DNA of 64,000 bases, taken from the NCBI GenBank assembly GCA_903932865.1, contig CAIZHQ010000026.1, positions 1-64,000 on the forward strand, written 5' to 3'. This stretch comes from an uncultured Burkholderiales bacterium (GTDB lineage Bacteria; Pseudomonadota; Gammaproteobacteria; Burkholderiales; Burkholderiaceae_C). The translations under genes were made by a program, and so were the position numbers. A model generated the notes under the pieces. It did no database searches. It had not been told where the DNA came from and saw only the letters and a list, made by a program, of their open reading frames with translations. Positions 19,468 to 28,024 of this stretch are shown here, one piece after another (the first letter of the stretch is position 1; every line of letters starts with the position of its first letter).

Positions 19468-20502
19468 TCACTTCTTGCGTGCAGCGACAGCGGCTTCAGC
19501 TTCTTTCACCAGGGCAGGGCCCACGGTGTTTTTCCACTTCTCGTAAACCGGGCGAGTGACTTTGACGAAGGCTTCGCGTTCCTCAGCGGAGAGCGATGTC
19601 ACCGTCACGCCCATGGCGGCGATGTCCTTGAGCACAGGCTTGTCGGCCTCGACCAAGCCTTTGCGGGCGATGGCGATTTCGGCTTTACCCGCGTCCACAG
19701 CTGCCTGGCGCACGATGGCCTGGTCAGCGGGTGTCCACGATGCCCAGATGTCCTTGTTGACCACAAAGATCAGCGGGTCGGCCACATAGCCCCAGGTGGT
19801 CACGAATTTCTGGCCCACGGTGTGCATTTTCAGCACGGTGAACAAAAACAGCGGGTTTTCCTGACCATCCACCGCGCCGCTGGACAGCGCGGGCTGGGCA
19901 TCGGCCCAGCTCATTTGCGTGGGGTTGGCACCCATGGCGCTGAACATGTCCGAGTAAATGGGCGAACCCACCACGCGGATTTTCATGCCCTTCAGGTCGG
20001 CTGGCGACTTGATGGGGCGCTTGGAGTTCGTGAGTTCGCGGAAGCCATTTTCACCCCAAGCCAAGGGCACAACGCCCGACTTGTCCAGGGTCTGGAAAAT
20101 CTTCTGGCCCACACTGCCTTGGGTCAGCGCGTCGATGGCGGCATAGTCAGGCATCAAAAACGGCAGTGAGAACAGGTTCAATTCCTTGACCTGAGGCGAC
20201 CAGTTGATGGTCGAGCCCACAGCCATGTCAATGACCCCTTGGCGCAATGCGCTGAATTCGCGGGTCTGATCGCCCTGGATCAAGGACACGCCGGGGTAGA
20301 GCTTGATGTTGATGCGACCCTGAGTGCGCTCCCTGACCGTGTCGGCCCACATCTTGCCAGCCTGGCCCCAAGGTGTAGGCGGTCCCAACACCAGCGACAT
20401 GCGGTACTCGGCTTTGTAATCGGCGGCCACGGCCGGAGCGGATAAAGCACCCAAACCAGCGGCTAAAGCCAGCAGGCTGAGCAAATGACGACGAAGTTTC
20501 AT
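19468..20502 (-). CDS. TRAP transporter solute-binding protein (DctP/DctP-like)
   Basis: The periplasmic receptor of a TRAP transporter, 344 residues with a signal peptide (MKLRRHLLSLLALAAGLGAL, cleaved near AVA). DctP-family marks are PTPWGQAGKMWADTVRERT, LKGMKIRVVGSPIYSDMFSAMG and GAVDGQENP, the last including the ligand-contact region. It is third in the order small permease, large permease, receptor. AAGGAG lies 9 bases upstream of the chosen ATG. The adjoining E1 alpha/beta genes suggest a 2-oxoacid or related monocarboxylate as ligand, by inference only. Confidence 0.92.
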   Translation of the reverse strand: MKLRRHLLSLLALAAGLGALSAPAVAADYKAEYRMSLVLGPPTPWGQAGKMWADTVRERTQGRINIKLYPGVSLIQGDQTREFSALRQGVIDMAVGSTINWSPQVKELNLFSLPFLMPDYAAIDALTQGSVGQKIFQTLDKSGVVPLAWGENGFRELTNSKRPIKSPADLKGMKIRVVGSPIYSDMFSAMGANPTQMSWADAQPALSSGAVDGQENPLFLFTVLKMHTVGQKFVTTWGYVADPLIFVVNKDIWASWTPADQAIVRQAAVDAGKAEIAIARKGLVEADKPVLKDIAAMGVTVTSLSAEEREAFVKVTRPVYEKWKNTVGPALVKEAEAAVAARKK

Positions 20503-20530
20503 GGTGGTCTCCTTGTTGAAAAAATGAAAG

Positions 20531-21829
20531 TTAATAGCCCAGGTAACGCGGCAACCACAAGGCCAACTCGGGCCAAGCAATCACAGCCAGCATGACCAAG
20601 AACATCGAGAACAGCATCCAGCCTACCCAACGCACAGTCTCTTCCATGCGCACACCCGCGATGCGGCAAGACACCATCAGGTTCACGGCCAGCGGCGGCG
20701 TGAACTGCCCCAGCGCCACTTTGAGCGTGAGGATCACACCAAACCAGACCGGATCCCATTTGTAGTACTGCACGATAGGCCACAAGAGTGGCACAAAGAT
20801 CAGGAAGATCGACACACCGTCGAGGAACATGCCCACGGTGATCAGCATCAAGATGAGCAGTGCCAGCACGCCGTATTCGCCCAAGCCCGAGTTGACGATG
20901 GCGTTCGTCACCGGATCGATCACCCCCAGCGTGGACAGCGAAAAGGCAAAAATGCCTGCCAGCGACACCACCAGCAAGATCACCGCCGACAACTCCCCCG
21001 ACTCGCGCAAGATGACAAACAGGTCGCGCACCTTGATCGTGCGGTAAATGACCATGCCCACAAACAGGCCATAAAACACCGCCACCACCGCCGCCTCGGT
21101 CGGCGTGAACCAACCGGCGCGCATGCCGCCCAAGATCAAGACCGGCGCGGCCAGGCCCCAAATGGCTTCCACAAAGCTTTTCCACAACTCAGGGCGCGGC
21201 AAACTCGCCTCCAGCGCACCCATTTTGTGCTTGCGGGCCATCCACACCGTGGGCACGATCAAGGCCAAGCCCGCCAAAATGCCCGGAATCATGCCAGCTG
21301 CAAACAGCGCAGGCACCGAGGCACCTGGCACCAGCACCGAATACACAATGAAGGCCACCGAAGGCGGAATCAAAATGTCCGTGGCCGCTGCCGCGCCGAC
21401 CACGCTGGCCGAAAACGGTGCCGGATAGCCCGCCCGCGACATGGCCGCGATCATCACCGCACCCACCGCCGCCGCATTGGCCGGGCCCGAACCCGAAATG
21501 CCGCCCAAAAACATGGCCACCACAATCGCCACCAAGGGCAGCATGCCGGGGCCGCGGCCCACGATGGCGACTGCGAAATTGACCAAACGCAGCGCCACAC
21601 CCGATCGGTCAAAGATGGAACCGACCAGCACAAACATGGGAATGGCCAGCAGCGGGTACTTGCCCAAACCGGCGTAAAAGTTTTGCGGCACAGCCAACAA
21701 GCCAAACCACTGCGCATCGGAATTGGCCAGGGCAATGCACGCGGCTCCTGCCAAACCCAGGGCCGCGCCAATGGGCACGCCCATCAACATCATGACCACA
21801 AAGGCCACAAACAGGAGGGTCGGGATCAT
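20531..21829 (-). CDS. TRAP transporter large permease (DctM)
   Basis: A 432-residue inner-membrane subunit with about 12 helices that translocates solute driven by Na+. Characteristic motifs are VGSIFDRSGVALRLV, FLGGISGSGPANAAAVGAVMI and TDILIPPSVAFIVYSVL, and near the end GMFLDGVSIFLIFVPLLWPI and TPPLAVNLMVS. The start MIPTLLF overlaps the stop of the small permease gene by four bases (ATGA). An upstream open frame of 46 codons is not membrane-like and was excluded. Confidence 0.95.
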   Translation of the reverse strand: MIPTLLFVAFVVMMLMGVPIGAALGLAGAACIALANSDAQWFGLLAVPQNFYAGLGKYPLLAIPMFVLVGSIFDRSGVALRLVNFAVAIVGRGPGMLPLVAIVVAMFLGGISGSGPANAAAVGAVMIAAMSRAGYPAPFSASVVGAAAATDILIPPSVAFIVYSVLVPGASVPALFAAGMIPGILAGLALIVPTVWMARKHKMGALEASLPRPELWKSFVEAIWGLAAPVLILGGMRAGWFTPTEAAVVAVFYGLFVGMVIYRTIKVRDLFVILRESGELSAVILLVVSLAGIFAFSLSTLGVIDPVTNAIVNSGLGEYGVLALLILMLITVGMFLDGVSIFLIFVPLLWPIVQYYKWDPVWFGVILTLKVALGQFTPPLAVNLMVSCRIAGVRMEETVRWVGWMLFSMFLVMLAVIAWPELALWLPRYLGY

Positions 21830-22344
21830 GGCCGGCGCCCCCGGCGGATGAACAAGCCCAGAGCACGTCCGGCAATGGCCACCGAAAAGACCGGCAGCCA
21901 GATGGTGTACCACCACTGCGGCACGCCGATGCCCGGCGAGGTTTCGCCAAAGCGGAAATCGTCCCACACCACGCGCACGCTGAGCACCGCAATCAGCGCA
22001 AACAGCACAAACACCATCAGCGCACCAAAGCGGGCCAGCGCCCTCTGGCGTTTTTCAGAGCCACTGTCTGCAAAGTATTCAATGCGGATTTGACGGTTGC
22101 GGGCCACCGATGCCGAGCCCGCCACCAGCGCCAACACAATCATCAAAAACACAGAAAACTCTTCCGTCCAGGCAAAGGACTGGTCGGTGAAATAGCGCAC
22201 CAGCACGTTAGCAAAGGTGATGAGCGAGAGCAGGCCCATCACGGTGACCGTTAGCCAGTCTTCGATTTTCAAAGGAACGACGGTTTCTTCATCGGGTTCA
22301 GCAGCGGCCACTTCGGCGGGGGCTTGCTCGTTCAATGGGGTCAT
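21826..22344 (-). CDS. TRAP transporter small permease (DctQ)
   Basis: A 172-residue protein with four membrane helices that partners DctM. Family marks are NVLVRYFTDQSFAWTEEFSVFLMIVLALVAG with the conserved W-TEE motif, and ARNRQIRIEYF in the cytoplasmic loop. An ATG at 22344 was taken; the open frame begins at a TTG three codons earlier. Its stop overlaps the DctM start. It follows E1 beta by 156 bases without an evident terminator, so the dehydrogenase and transporter genes may form one transcript. Confidence 0.92.
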   Translation of the reverse strand: MTPLNEQAPAEVAAAEPDEETVVPLKIEDWLTVTVMGLLSLITFANVLVRYFTDQSFAWTEEFSVFLMIVLALVAGSASVARNRQIRIEYFADSGSEKRQRALARFGALMVFVLFALIAVLSVRVVWDDFRFGETSPGIGVPQWWYTIWLPVFSVAIAGRALGLFIRRGRRP

Positions 22345-22500
22345 AGGTCTCAAGCCAAATTAAAATTCACTTTACCATGGCCTTCTTGGCCATAAGCTTC
22401 TCGAGCAGGCTCCAAAGCGCCCCGGGGACACAGGGATTACCCCATAAGAAAGTCCGGTGAGTGCAGGCGCAAGCAGATCGCAAACCGGGGGGCCACCGCC

Positions 22501-23475
22501 TCAACGGGTGACGGGCTTCAGGCAGTCCTGCCCTGCGGCCACGATTTGATCAGCCGACACACGGGCCACCGCTTCCAGCACGGGGGCATACCCCACCGGT
22601 ATGCGTGGTGCACCCAGGCGCTTGACGCGCACGCCCAAGGTTTCGGCCACGGTGGCGGCGATTTCCGCGCCAAAGCCTGCTGCCTGAATCGCTTCGTGCA
22701 CCACCAGCAGATGACCTGTTTTGGCGGCCGACTTGAGCACCGTTTCCCGGTCCCAGGGCCACAGGGTGCACAAATCGATCAGCTCGACCTCAATACCCTG
22801 AGCCGCCAGTTGATCGCATGCCGCTTTACAAACTTGCAACTGGCGACTCCAGCTGACCATCGTCAGGTGGCCTCCTGAGCGGAGCACTGCAGCTTGGCCC
22901 AGGGGCACCTGCACGCTCTCATCCACCGGCCCTTCCAGGCCCCACAGGGTCTTGTGCTCCATGTAAACCACCGGGTCGCCGCATTGCATGGCCGCGCGCA
23001 ACAAGGAATAGTTGTCTTGTACTGAGCCCGGGCACACCACCACCAGGCCGGGCATGTGGGCAAACCAGGCTTCGAGGGACTGCGAATGCTGCGCTGCCGA
23101 AGCATCCCAGATGCCAATGGGCATACGGGCCACCAAGGGAACGCGGCCCTGGCCGCCAAACATATAACGGTTTTTGGCGGCCTGGTTGATGATTTCATCC
23201 ATGCCGCACAGGGCAAAGTCGACCACACGCATCTCCACCACCGGGCGCATGCCCGCCAACGCCATGCCCACGCCGCCGCCCATGATGGCCGCTTCGCTGA
23301 TGGGCGTGTCGATGATGCGGTGCGTGCCAAAGGTCTGTTGCAGCCCTTTGTACTGGCCAAAGATGCCGCCCCGTCCCACGTCTTCGCCCATGACCACCAC
23401 GCGCTCGTCGGCTTCCATTTCGCGTTGCACGGCCAGCACTGCGGCCTGGCTGTAACTCATCGTGTTCAAAACCAT
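22501..23475 (-). CDS. 2-oxoacid/acetoin dehydrogenase E1 component, beta subunit
   Basis: A 324-residue transketolase-fold subunit that forms the thiamine diphosphate site with the alpha subunit. It carries the E1-beta signatures VVVMGEDVGRGGIFGQYKGLQ, DTPISEAAIMGGGVGMALAG and MRPVVEMRVVDFALCGMDEI, and a C-domain with WPWDRETVLKSAAKTGHLLVVHEA. AGGAG lies upstream of the chosen ATG. It overlaps the alpha gene by 10 bases. E2 and E3 components are not in the window, so the exact substrate (pyruvate, acetoin or branched-chain 2-oxoacid) is open. Confidence 0.92.
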   Translation of the reverse strand: MVLNTMSYSQAAVLAVQREMEADERVVVMGEDVGRGGIFGQYKGLQQTFGTHRIIDTPISEAAIMGGGVGMALAGMRPVVEMRVVDFALCGMDEIINQAAKNRYMFGGQGRVPLVARMPIGIWDASAAQHSQSLEAWFAHMPGLVVVCPGSVQDNYSLLRAAMQCGDPVVYMEHKTLWGLEGPVDESVQVPLGQAAVLRSGGHLTMVSWSRQLQVCKAACDQLAAQGIEVELIDLCTLWPWDRETVLKSAAKTGHLLVVHEAIQAAGFGAEIAATVAETLGVRVKRLGAPRIPVGYAPVLEAVARVSADQIVAAGQDCLKPVTR

Positions 23476-24485
23476 TGACCTGCTCCTGTGGTCTGGATGT
23501 CGGTGTAAGCGGCAGACACATCGGGCCAAGGCGCCTTGTCCGCTGCCTGCATGGCGGACCGCACTTCGGCCTGGGCTTGCTGGTCCATCTGGTCGCACAC
23601 AGCATCGGTACTGCCCAGCGCCAGCAGCGCGCGGCGTGCGTTGTGGATGGGGTCGTTTTTCAAGGCTTCTTCGAGTTCCCGGGGATCACGGTAAGCGGCC
23701 AGGTCTACCGACACATGGCCTTTGACGCGGTAGGTGCTGGCATGCAACAGTCGCGGTCCTTGGCCCGAGCGAATGGTCTGCACCAGCTCAGCGGCTTTTT
23801 CGTGAACGGCCCACACATCGTTGCCGTCGACCGGGTGCGCGGCAATGCCCAAGCTTTCGCTGCGGGCCGACGCGCCGGGGCCGGCGATCATGGGGCCGCT
23901 GGCGGTGGTGGCGCTCCAGCGGTTGTCTTCGCAGACAAAGAGCACCGGCAACTGGTGCACCTGCGCCCAGTTGAGGGCTTCCAGAAACGGACCTCGGTTG
24001 ATGGCGCCGTCGCCAAAAAAGCAAACCGTGATGTCGCTGCGCCCCTGCAATTTTTGTGCGTGGGCGGCACCCACGGCAATGGGCAGGCCCGCCGCCACCA
24101 CGCCGTTGGCCCCCAGCATGCCGACCGAAAAATCAGCAATGTGCATGGAGCCGCCTTTGCCCCCGTTGAACCCTGTGGCCTTGCCGTACAGCTCGCACAT
24201 CATGCGGCTCAGGTCCGCCCCCTTGGCCAGGGTGTGGCCATGGCCACGGTGCGTGGAGGTCAGGTAGTCGCGCGGCGTGAGATGGGCGCACACGCCCGCG
24301 GCCACGCCTTCTTGCCCGGTGGACAGGTGCAAGGGGCCACGCACTTTGGCGCTGCCATCGGCAGTTTTGTTGTAAGCGCTGACGCCGCCCTGGCTCAGAA
24401 TTTCTGCGGCATTTTCAAACGCCCGGATGCGGGCCATGCACAAATACAAAGCGGCCAATGCGTCTTTTTGAGCGGTGGAGGGCAA
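23466..24485 (-). CDS. 2-oxoacid/acetoin dehydrogenase E1 component, alpha subunit
   Basis: A 339-residue thiamine diphosphate-binding subunit. The cofactor motif runs from GDGAINRGPFLEALNWA to CEDNRWS, with STHRGHGHTLAKGADLSRMM and GFNGGKGGSMH in the N-domain and the phosphorylation-loop-like YRVKGHVSVDLAAYRDP. It is closest in pattern to acetoin dehydrogenase-type E1 alpha. The start is a TTG at 24485 preceded at ideal distance by AGGAG in the leader; no ATG fits better. It is the first of the set followed by E1 beta and the TRAP genes. Confidence 0.92.
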   Translation of the reverse strand: MPSTAQKDALAALYLCMARIRAFENAAEILSQGGVSAYNKTADGSAKVRGPLHLSTGQEGVAAGVCAHLTPRDYLTSTHRGHGHTLAKGADLSRMMCELYGKATGFNGGKGGSMHIADFSVGMLGANGVVAAGLPIAVGAAHAQKLQGRSDITVCFFGDGAINRGPFLEALNWAQVHQLPVLFVCEDNRWSATTASGPMIAGPGASARSESLGIAAHPVDGNDVWAVHEKAAELVQTIRSGQGPRLLHASTYRVKGHVSVDLAAYRDPRELEEALKNDPIHNARRALLALGSTDAVCDQMDQQAQAEVRSAMQAADKAPWPDVSAAYTDIQTTGAGQWF

Positions 24486-24610
24486 TCGATGTCTCCTGTA
24501 TTGAGATCGCCCCGGAAAACAACTTTCTCAAGGCCATGACCACTCTAATGGCATTTGACTTGAAGGCCTGCGCGCAGGTGACAGGACCACTTAAGCTTTT
24601 AGATCAGACC

Positions 24611-25705
24611 TCAGACCACCACCACGGGCACACGCGCAGCCAGCGCGCACATGAGCTCGTAGCCCACGGTGCCTGCCGTTTGCGCCACTTCATCGATGCT
24701 GAGCACGGCACCTTGGGCCGACTGCCCCCACAGCGTGACCGAACTGCCCACGCCCGCATCGGGGAGTGGACTCAGGTCCACCGTCAGCATGTCCATGCTG
24801 ACGCGGCCCACGGTGCGACCCCGTGCGCCGTCCACCAGCACGGGCGTTCCTGTGGGGCAGCTGCGCGGGTAACCGTCGGCATAGCCGCAGGCCACCACGC
24901 CAATGCGCATGGGGCCATCGGCCACAAAGCTGGAGCCATAACCCACGCTGTCACCAGCTTGCAAGTGCTGCACCGCGATGATGCGGGCATGCAAGCTCAT
25001 GGCGGGCAGCAGGCCCCAATGGGCAGCGCTGTGTTCTGGAAAGTCGGGCGAGCTGCCGTAAACGGCAATGCCTGGACGAATCCAATCGGCTTTGACAGCC
25101 AGATCCTGAGCATGGCGCAAGGTGGCTGCGCTGTTGCTCACACTGCGTTCGCCCGGCAAGTCGCGTGTGGCTTCTTCAAAGCGGGCCATCTGCTCGGCAA
25201 TGCCTTTGGGGCCATCGGCGTCGCTGAAATGGGTCATGAGCGAGATTTCATCCACCTGCGGCAAGGCATTCAGCCGCGTCCAGGCCGAGCGAAAGCGCTG
25301 TGGTGTAAAGCCCAGCCGGTTCATGCCCGAATTCATCTTGAGGAACACCCGGTGCGGCTCATGCGTCTTGTGCAGCGCCAGCATGTCGATCTGTTCATCG
25401 CAATGCACGGTGTGCCAAAGGTTCAGGCGCGAGCACAGCTCCAGGTCTCTCGCATCAAATGCGCCTTCGAGCAACAAGATCGGGCCGCGCCAGCCCAAAG
25501 CGCGCACGCGTTCGGCCTCGGCCAAGTCCAGCAAGGCAAAACCATCGGCCCCGCGCAAGCCTTCAAACACCCGCTCAATGCCGTGCCCGTAGGCATTGGC
25601 CTTGACCACCGCCCACACCTGGGCGTCGGGTGCGACTTGGCGTACCAAAGCCAGGTTGTGGCGCAAGGCAGCGGTGTGGAGGGTGGCTTGGATGGGGCGG
25701 GGCAT
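24611..25705 (-). CDS. alr: Alanine racemase
   Basis: A pyridoxal phosphate enzyme that interconverts L- and D-alanine for peptidoglycan. The 364-residue product has the PLP lysine, Lys35 in [11 protein letters not shown], the catalytic tyrosine in SVGYGSSF (about residue 245), and the C-terminal domain [20 protein letters not shown]. Length is normal. Whether it is the housekeeping Alr or the catabolic DadX cannot be decided; no dadA lies nearby. Its stop is 125 bases upstream of the E1 alpha start on the same strand. Confidence 0.96.
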   Translation of the reverse strand: MPRPIQATLHTAALRHNLALVRQVAPDAQVWAVVKANAYGHGIERVFEGLRGADGFALLDLAEAERVRALGWRGPILLLEGAFDARDLELCSRLNLWHTVHCDEQIDMLALHKTHEPHRVFLKMNSGMNRLGFTPQRFRSAWTRLNALPQVDEISLMTHFSDADGPKGIAEQMARFEEATRDLPGERSVSNSAATLRHAQDLAVKADWIRPGIAVYGSSPDFPEHSAAHWGLLPAMSLHARIIAVQHLQAGDSVGYGSSFVADGPMRIGVVACGYADGYPRSCPTGTPVLVDGARGRTVGRVSMDMLTVDLSPLPDAGVGSSVTLWGQSAQGAVLSIDEVAQTAGTVGYELMCALAARVPVVVV

Positions 25706-25717
25706 GGGCTATACATG

Positions 25718-25752
25718 AAAAAGGCCGATGAAGTATGCCAGCTTCATCGGCC
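25718..25752 (-). terminator. Intrinsic terminator of the phytase-like gene
   Basis: A perfect 11-bp stem (arms 25723-25733 and 25742-25752, GGCCGATGAAG paired with its complement) with an 8-base loop is followed on the minus strand by five T residues. It lies 42 bases after the phytase-like stop and 13 bases before the alr start, so it separates the two minus-strand genes. Confidence 0.88.
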
Positions 25753-25794
25753 CTCGGAAGCTCAGCGCCCAAGCGGGCGCTGGGCTGATGCAGG

Positions 25795-27165
25795 TCAGCG
25801 TGCCTTCAAAAACTCGCCCACTTCCAGCAACACCAGTTCGTTGTCGTCGGCCTTGTTAGGGTCGCGGCTGCTGGAGAACGGCAGGTTGTTGTCATTGCCC
25901 ACCACAATGTGCGTCGCGTCCACCACGTCTACGTTTTCAATGGTGAAAAACGGGAAGCTCAAAGCGCCATTGACCAGCGGCTTGCGGGCCAGCTTGTTGG
26001 GGTCTTGCATATTCATCAAATCGATGTAGCCGATCTTGCGCAGCGGGCCACCCACGTTGGCTTCGCTCAACTCGACTTTGTACACGCGCTTGAACTTGGG
26101 CAGGTCGTGGAAGCAATCGGTGCGCTTGACGCCCTCGGGGCAAGCTTTGTCGGGTGTGCCTTCGCCGTTGTCGCGCTCGATGATCAGGCCCGTGGTCTCG
26201 TCGATCATGTTGAAATCACCGATGGCGTGGTGGTTGCCTTCCATCACGTACTTCCAGTGGCGGCCGGTCCATTTTTCGGCTTTCACATCAAATTCCAGCA
26301 CGCGCAAATACTGCTTGCCGTCCAGCATTTCGGGGGCTTTGGTGGCTTCGTCCCACAAAGCACCTTCCAGCAAGGCATAGAGCTTTCTGCCATCTTTGGA
26401 GGCGGCCATGCCTTCATAGCCCCTGGAGCGGCGTGACTGGAAACGCACCAACTGGTCGGGCGAGCCGGGGGTGGTGACGGCCGGGTGGTCGGGCGAGCGC
26501 ACGACTTTGCCGTCGACTTGCGTCTCGAACACCGCCTGGGCTTTGCCCTTCATGTCGGCCTTGATCAGGAAGGGGCCAAATTCGTCGCCAATCCAGATGG
26601 CGCCACCGGCGAACTGAAAGCTCTCGGTGTCAAAGTCCGAACCGGTCAGGTAACGCTGCTTGGTGCCCTCGTGGACGATGCGAAACGGCACTTTTTTGTC
26701 CGGGTCGTGCAAAAACACCGTGTTCAAGCGTTTGAACTCGCCCGTTTTGAAATCCACCTTATACTGATTCAGGTGCAGCATGAAGTCGGGCGAATTGGCT
26801 TTGGAGCCTGCGCCGTTGTCGGTCAACAGCCAATAACTGCCGTCGGCCATGCGCTTGATGCCCGAATGGCCTTGCACAGGCTGACCTTTAAAGGGCAAAA
26901 ACACCCCGGTGGGGCGACCGGCCGACAGGCCTTCCACGCTGCCGATTTTCTCAACACGCTGACCGGTGGTGAATTTGCCGCTGACCTGCAAATCGGCCGG
27001 GGCGTCTTTGGGCGCAGGGATCAAGGTCATGGCGGGCAGCACGGCGTGGCCAGCCAAGGTGGCGGGGAAAGCGTTTTGCGCTTGGGCTTGCAAAGCCCCG
27101 GTCGCGCAAACCAGCATCCAGGCCGCAGCAGCGGCGCTCAAACGGTGAGGCAATGGGAGTTTCAT
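25795..27165 (-). CDS. Esterase-like activity of phytase family protein (secreted)
   Basis: A 456-residue exported protein of the phytase-like domain family. The N-terminus has a signal peptide (MKLPLPHRLSAAAAAWMLVC, cleavage near AQA). Domain marks are SVEGLSAGRP, MADGSYWLLTDNGAGSK, AGGAIWIGDEFGPFLIKAD, RGYEGMAASKDGRKLYALLEGAL and ENVDVVDATHIVVGNDNNLPFSSSR, a beta-propeller-like repeat pattern. The family has been linked to phosphate release, but direct activity data are scarce. A possible Pho-box-like sequence lies 58 bases upstream. It has its own terminator and is probably monocistronic. Confidence 0.88.
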   Translation of the reverse strand: MKLPLPHRLSAAAAAWMLVCATGALQAQAQNAFPATLAGHAVLPAMTLIPAPKDAPADLQVSGKFTTGQRVEKIGSVEGLSAGRPTGVFLPFKGQPVQGHSGIKRMADGSYWLLTDNGAGSKANSPDFMLHLNQYKVDFKTGEFKRLNTVFLHDPDKKVPFRIVHEGTKQRYLTGSDFDTESFQFAGGAIWIGDEFGPFLIKADMKGKAQAVFETQVDGKVVRSPDHPAVTTPGSPDQLVRFQSRRSRGYEGMAASKDGRKLYALLEGALWDEATKAPEMLDGKQYLRVLEFDVKAEKWTGRHWKYVMEGNHHAIGDFNMIDETTGLIIERDNGEGTPDKACPEGVKRTDCFHDLPKFKRVYKVELSEANVGGPLRKIGYIDLMNMQDPNKLARKPLVNGALSFPFFTIENVDVVDATHIVVGNDNNLPFSSSRDPNKADDNELVLLEVGEFLKAR

Positions 27166-27222
27166 GGTGATCTCAGCAGAAGTGAAGGGTTCTTGAAGTT
27201 AATCAACCCCCGTGAAGCCGGC

Positions 27223-27240
27223 ATGAACCTTCCATGACAA
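27223..27240 (-). promoter_or_regulatory. Possible Pho-box-like sequence upstream of the phytase-like gene
   Basis: On the minus strand the 18 bases TTGTCATGGAAGGTTCAT resemble the Pho box layout of two heptamers separated by four bases (CTGTCAT-N4-CTGTCAT): six of seven match in the first heptamer, four of seven in the second. It sits 58 bases before the start of a gene whose product could release phosphate. The match is weak, so this is a suggestion only. Confidence 0.25.
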
Positions 27241-27377
27241 GGACAAGACGGGCAGTGCCTGTTGCACCCCTTTCCCCACGCCAAAAGGGGCTTGCAAATG
27301 ATTTACACTGATCCGCTGCCTTTTAACCCCGCGCAATCTGCCTGAGCCGTTCAGGTACTGGCTGAACCTTGTCATCC

Positions 27378-28013
27378 ATGGAAGTTTTTGAGTTCTTGAT
27401 GCCCATCTTCACCGAATACGGCTATTTGGCTGTGTTCGTGATGCTGTTGATCTGCGGCTTTGGTGTCCCCGTTCCAGAAGATGTGACCCTGGTCACGGGC
27501 GGTGTCATCGCGGGTCTGGGCCACGCCGATGTGCACACCATGTTTGCCGTGGGCATGGCAGGTGTCATGATTGGTGATGGCCTGATGTTCACGCTGGGGC
27601 GCCTGTACGGTGAGCGCATCTCGCGGTTGCCAGGTTTTCGCAAAATCCTGACACCCGAGCGCTTCGCCAGCGCACAAGATGCCTTTCACAAATACGGCAA
27701 ATGGGTCATGTTCGTGGCCCGTTTTCTGCCTGGTCTGCGTACCCCTGTGTTCTTTTCGGCGGGCATGAGCCAACGGGTGAGTTTCGGCACTTGGTTTTTG
27801 ATGGACGGCTTTGCCGCCCTGATCAGTGTGCCGATCTGGGTGTACTTGGGTTACTTTGGCGCGCAAAACTGGGACTGGATGTTTGGCGTGCTGCGCCAGT
27901 TCCAGCACGGCATTTTTGCCCTGTTGGGCATCGGCATCGTCTGGTTGGGTTGGCGCTGGTGGCGCAAGCGCCAGGCCACGCTGGCAGCCAAAGCCTCTGG
28001 CGACGCCTCTTAA
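27378..28013 (+). CDS. DedA family inner-membrane protein
   Basis: A 211-residue membrane protein of the DedA (SNARE-associated/VTT) family, implicated in flipping undecaprenyl phosphate or phospholipids and in membrane homeostasis. It has the re-entrant segments GYLAVFVMLLICGFGVPVPEDVTLVTGG and FVARFLPGLRTPVFFSAGMSQRVSF, the latter with the conserved basic residues of the family. An ATG at 27378 was taken; the frame opens at a TTG three codons earlier. It is followed 11 bases later by an EamA gene on the same strand. Confidence 0.93.
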   Translation: MEVFEFLMPIFTEYGYLAVFVMLLICGFGVPVPEDVTLVTGGVIAGLGHADVHTMFAVGMAGVMIGDGLMFTLGRLYGERISRLPGFRKILTPERFASAQDAFHKYGKWVMFVARFLPGLRTPVFFSAGMSQRVSFGTWFLMDGFAALISVPIWVYLGYFGAQNWDWMFGVLRQFQHGIFALLGIGIVWLGWRWWRKRQATLAAKASGDAS

Positions 28014-28024
28014 GCCGCCCACGA

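Noticed and set aside
22378-22394. ATGGCC/GGCCAT palindrome between E1 beta and DctQ as terminator
   Set aside because: Short stem without a U-tract on the transcribed strand; kept as unproven.
24458-26029. 523-codon open frame on the plus strand
   Set aside because: Antisense of alr and of the end of the phytase-like gene; crosses an intergenic terminator.
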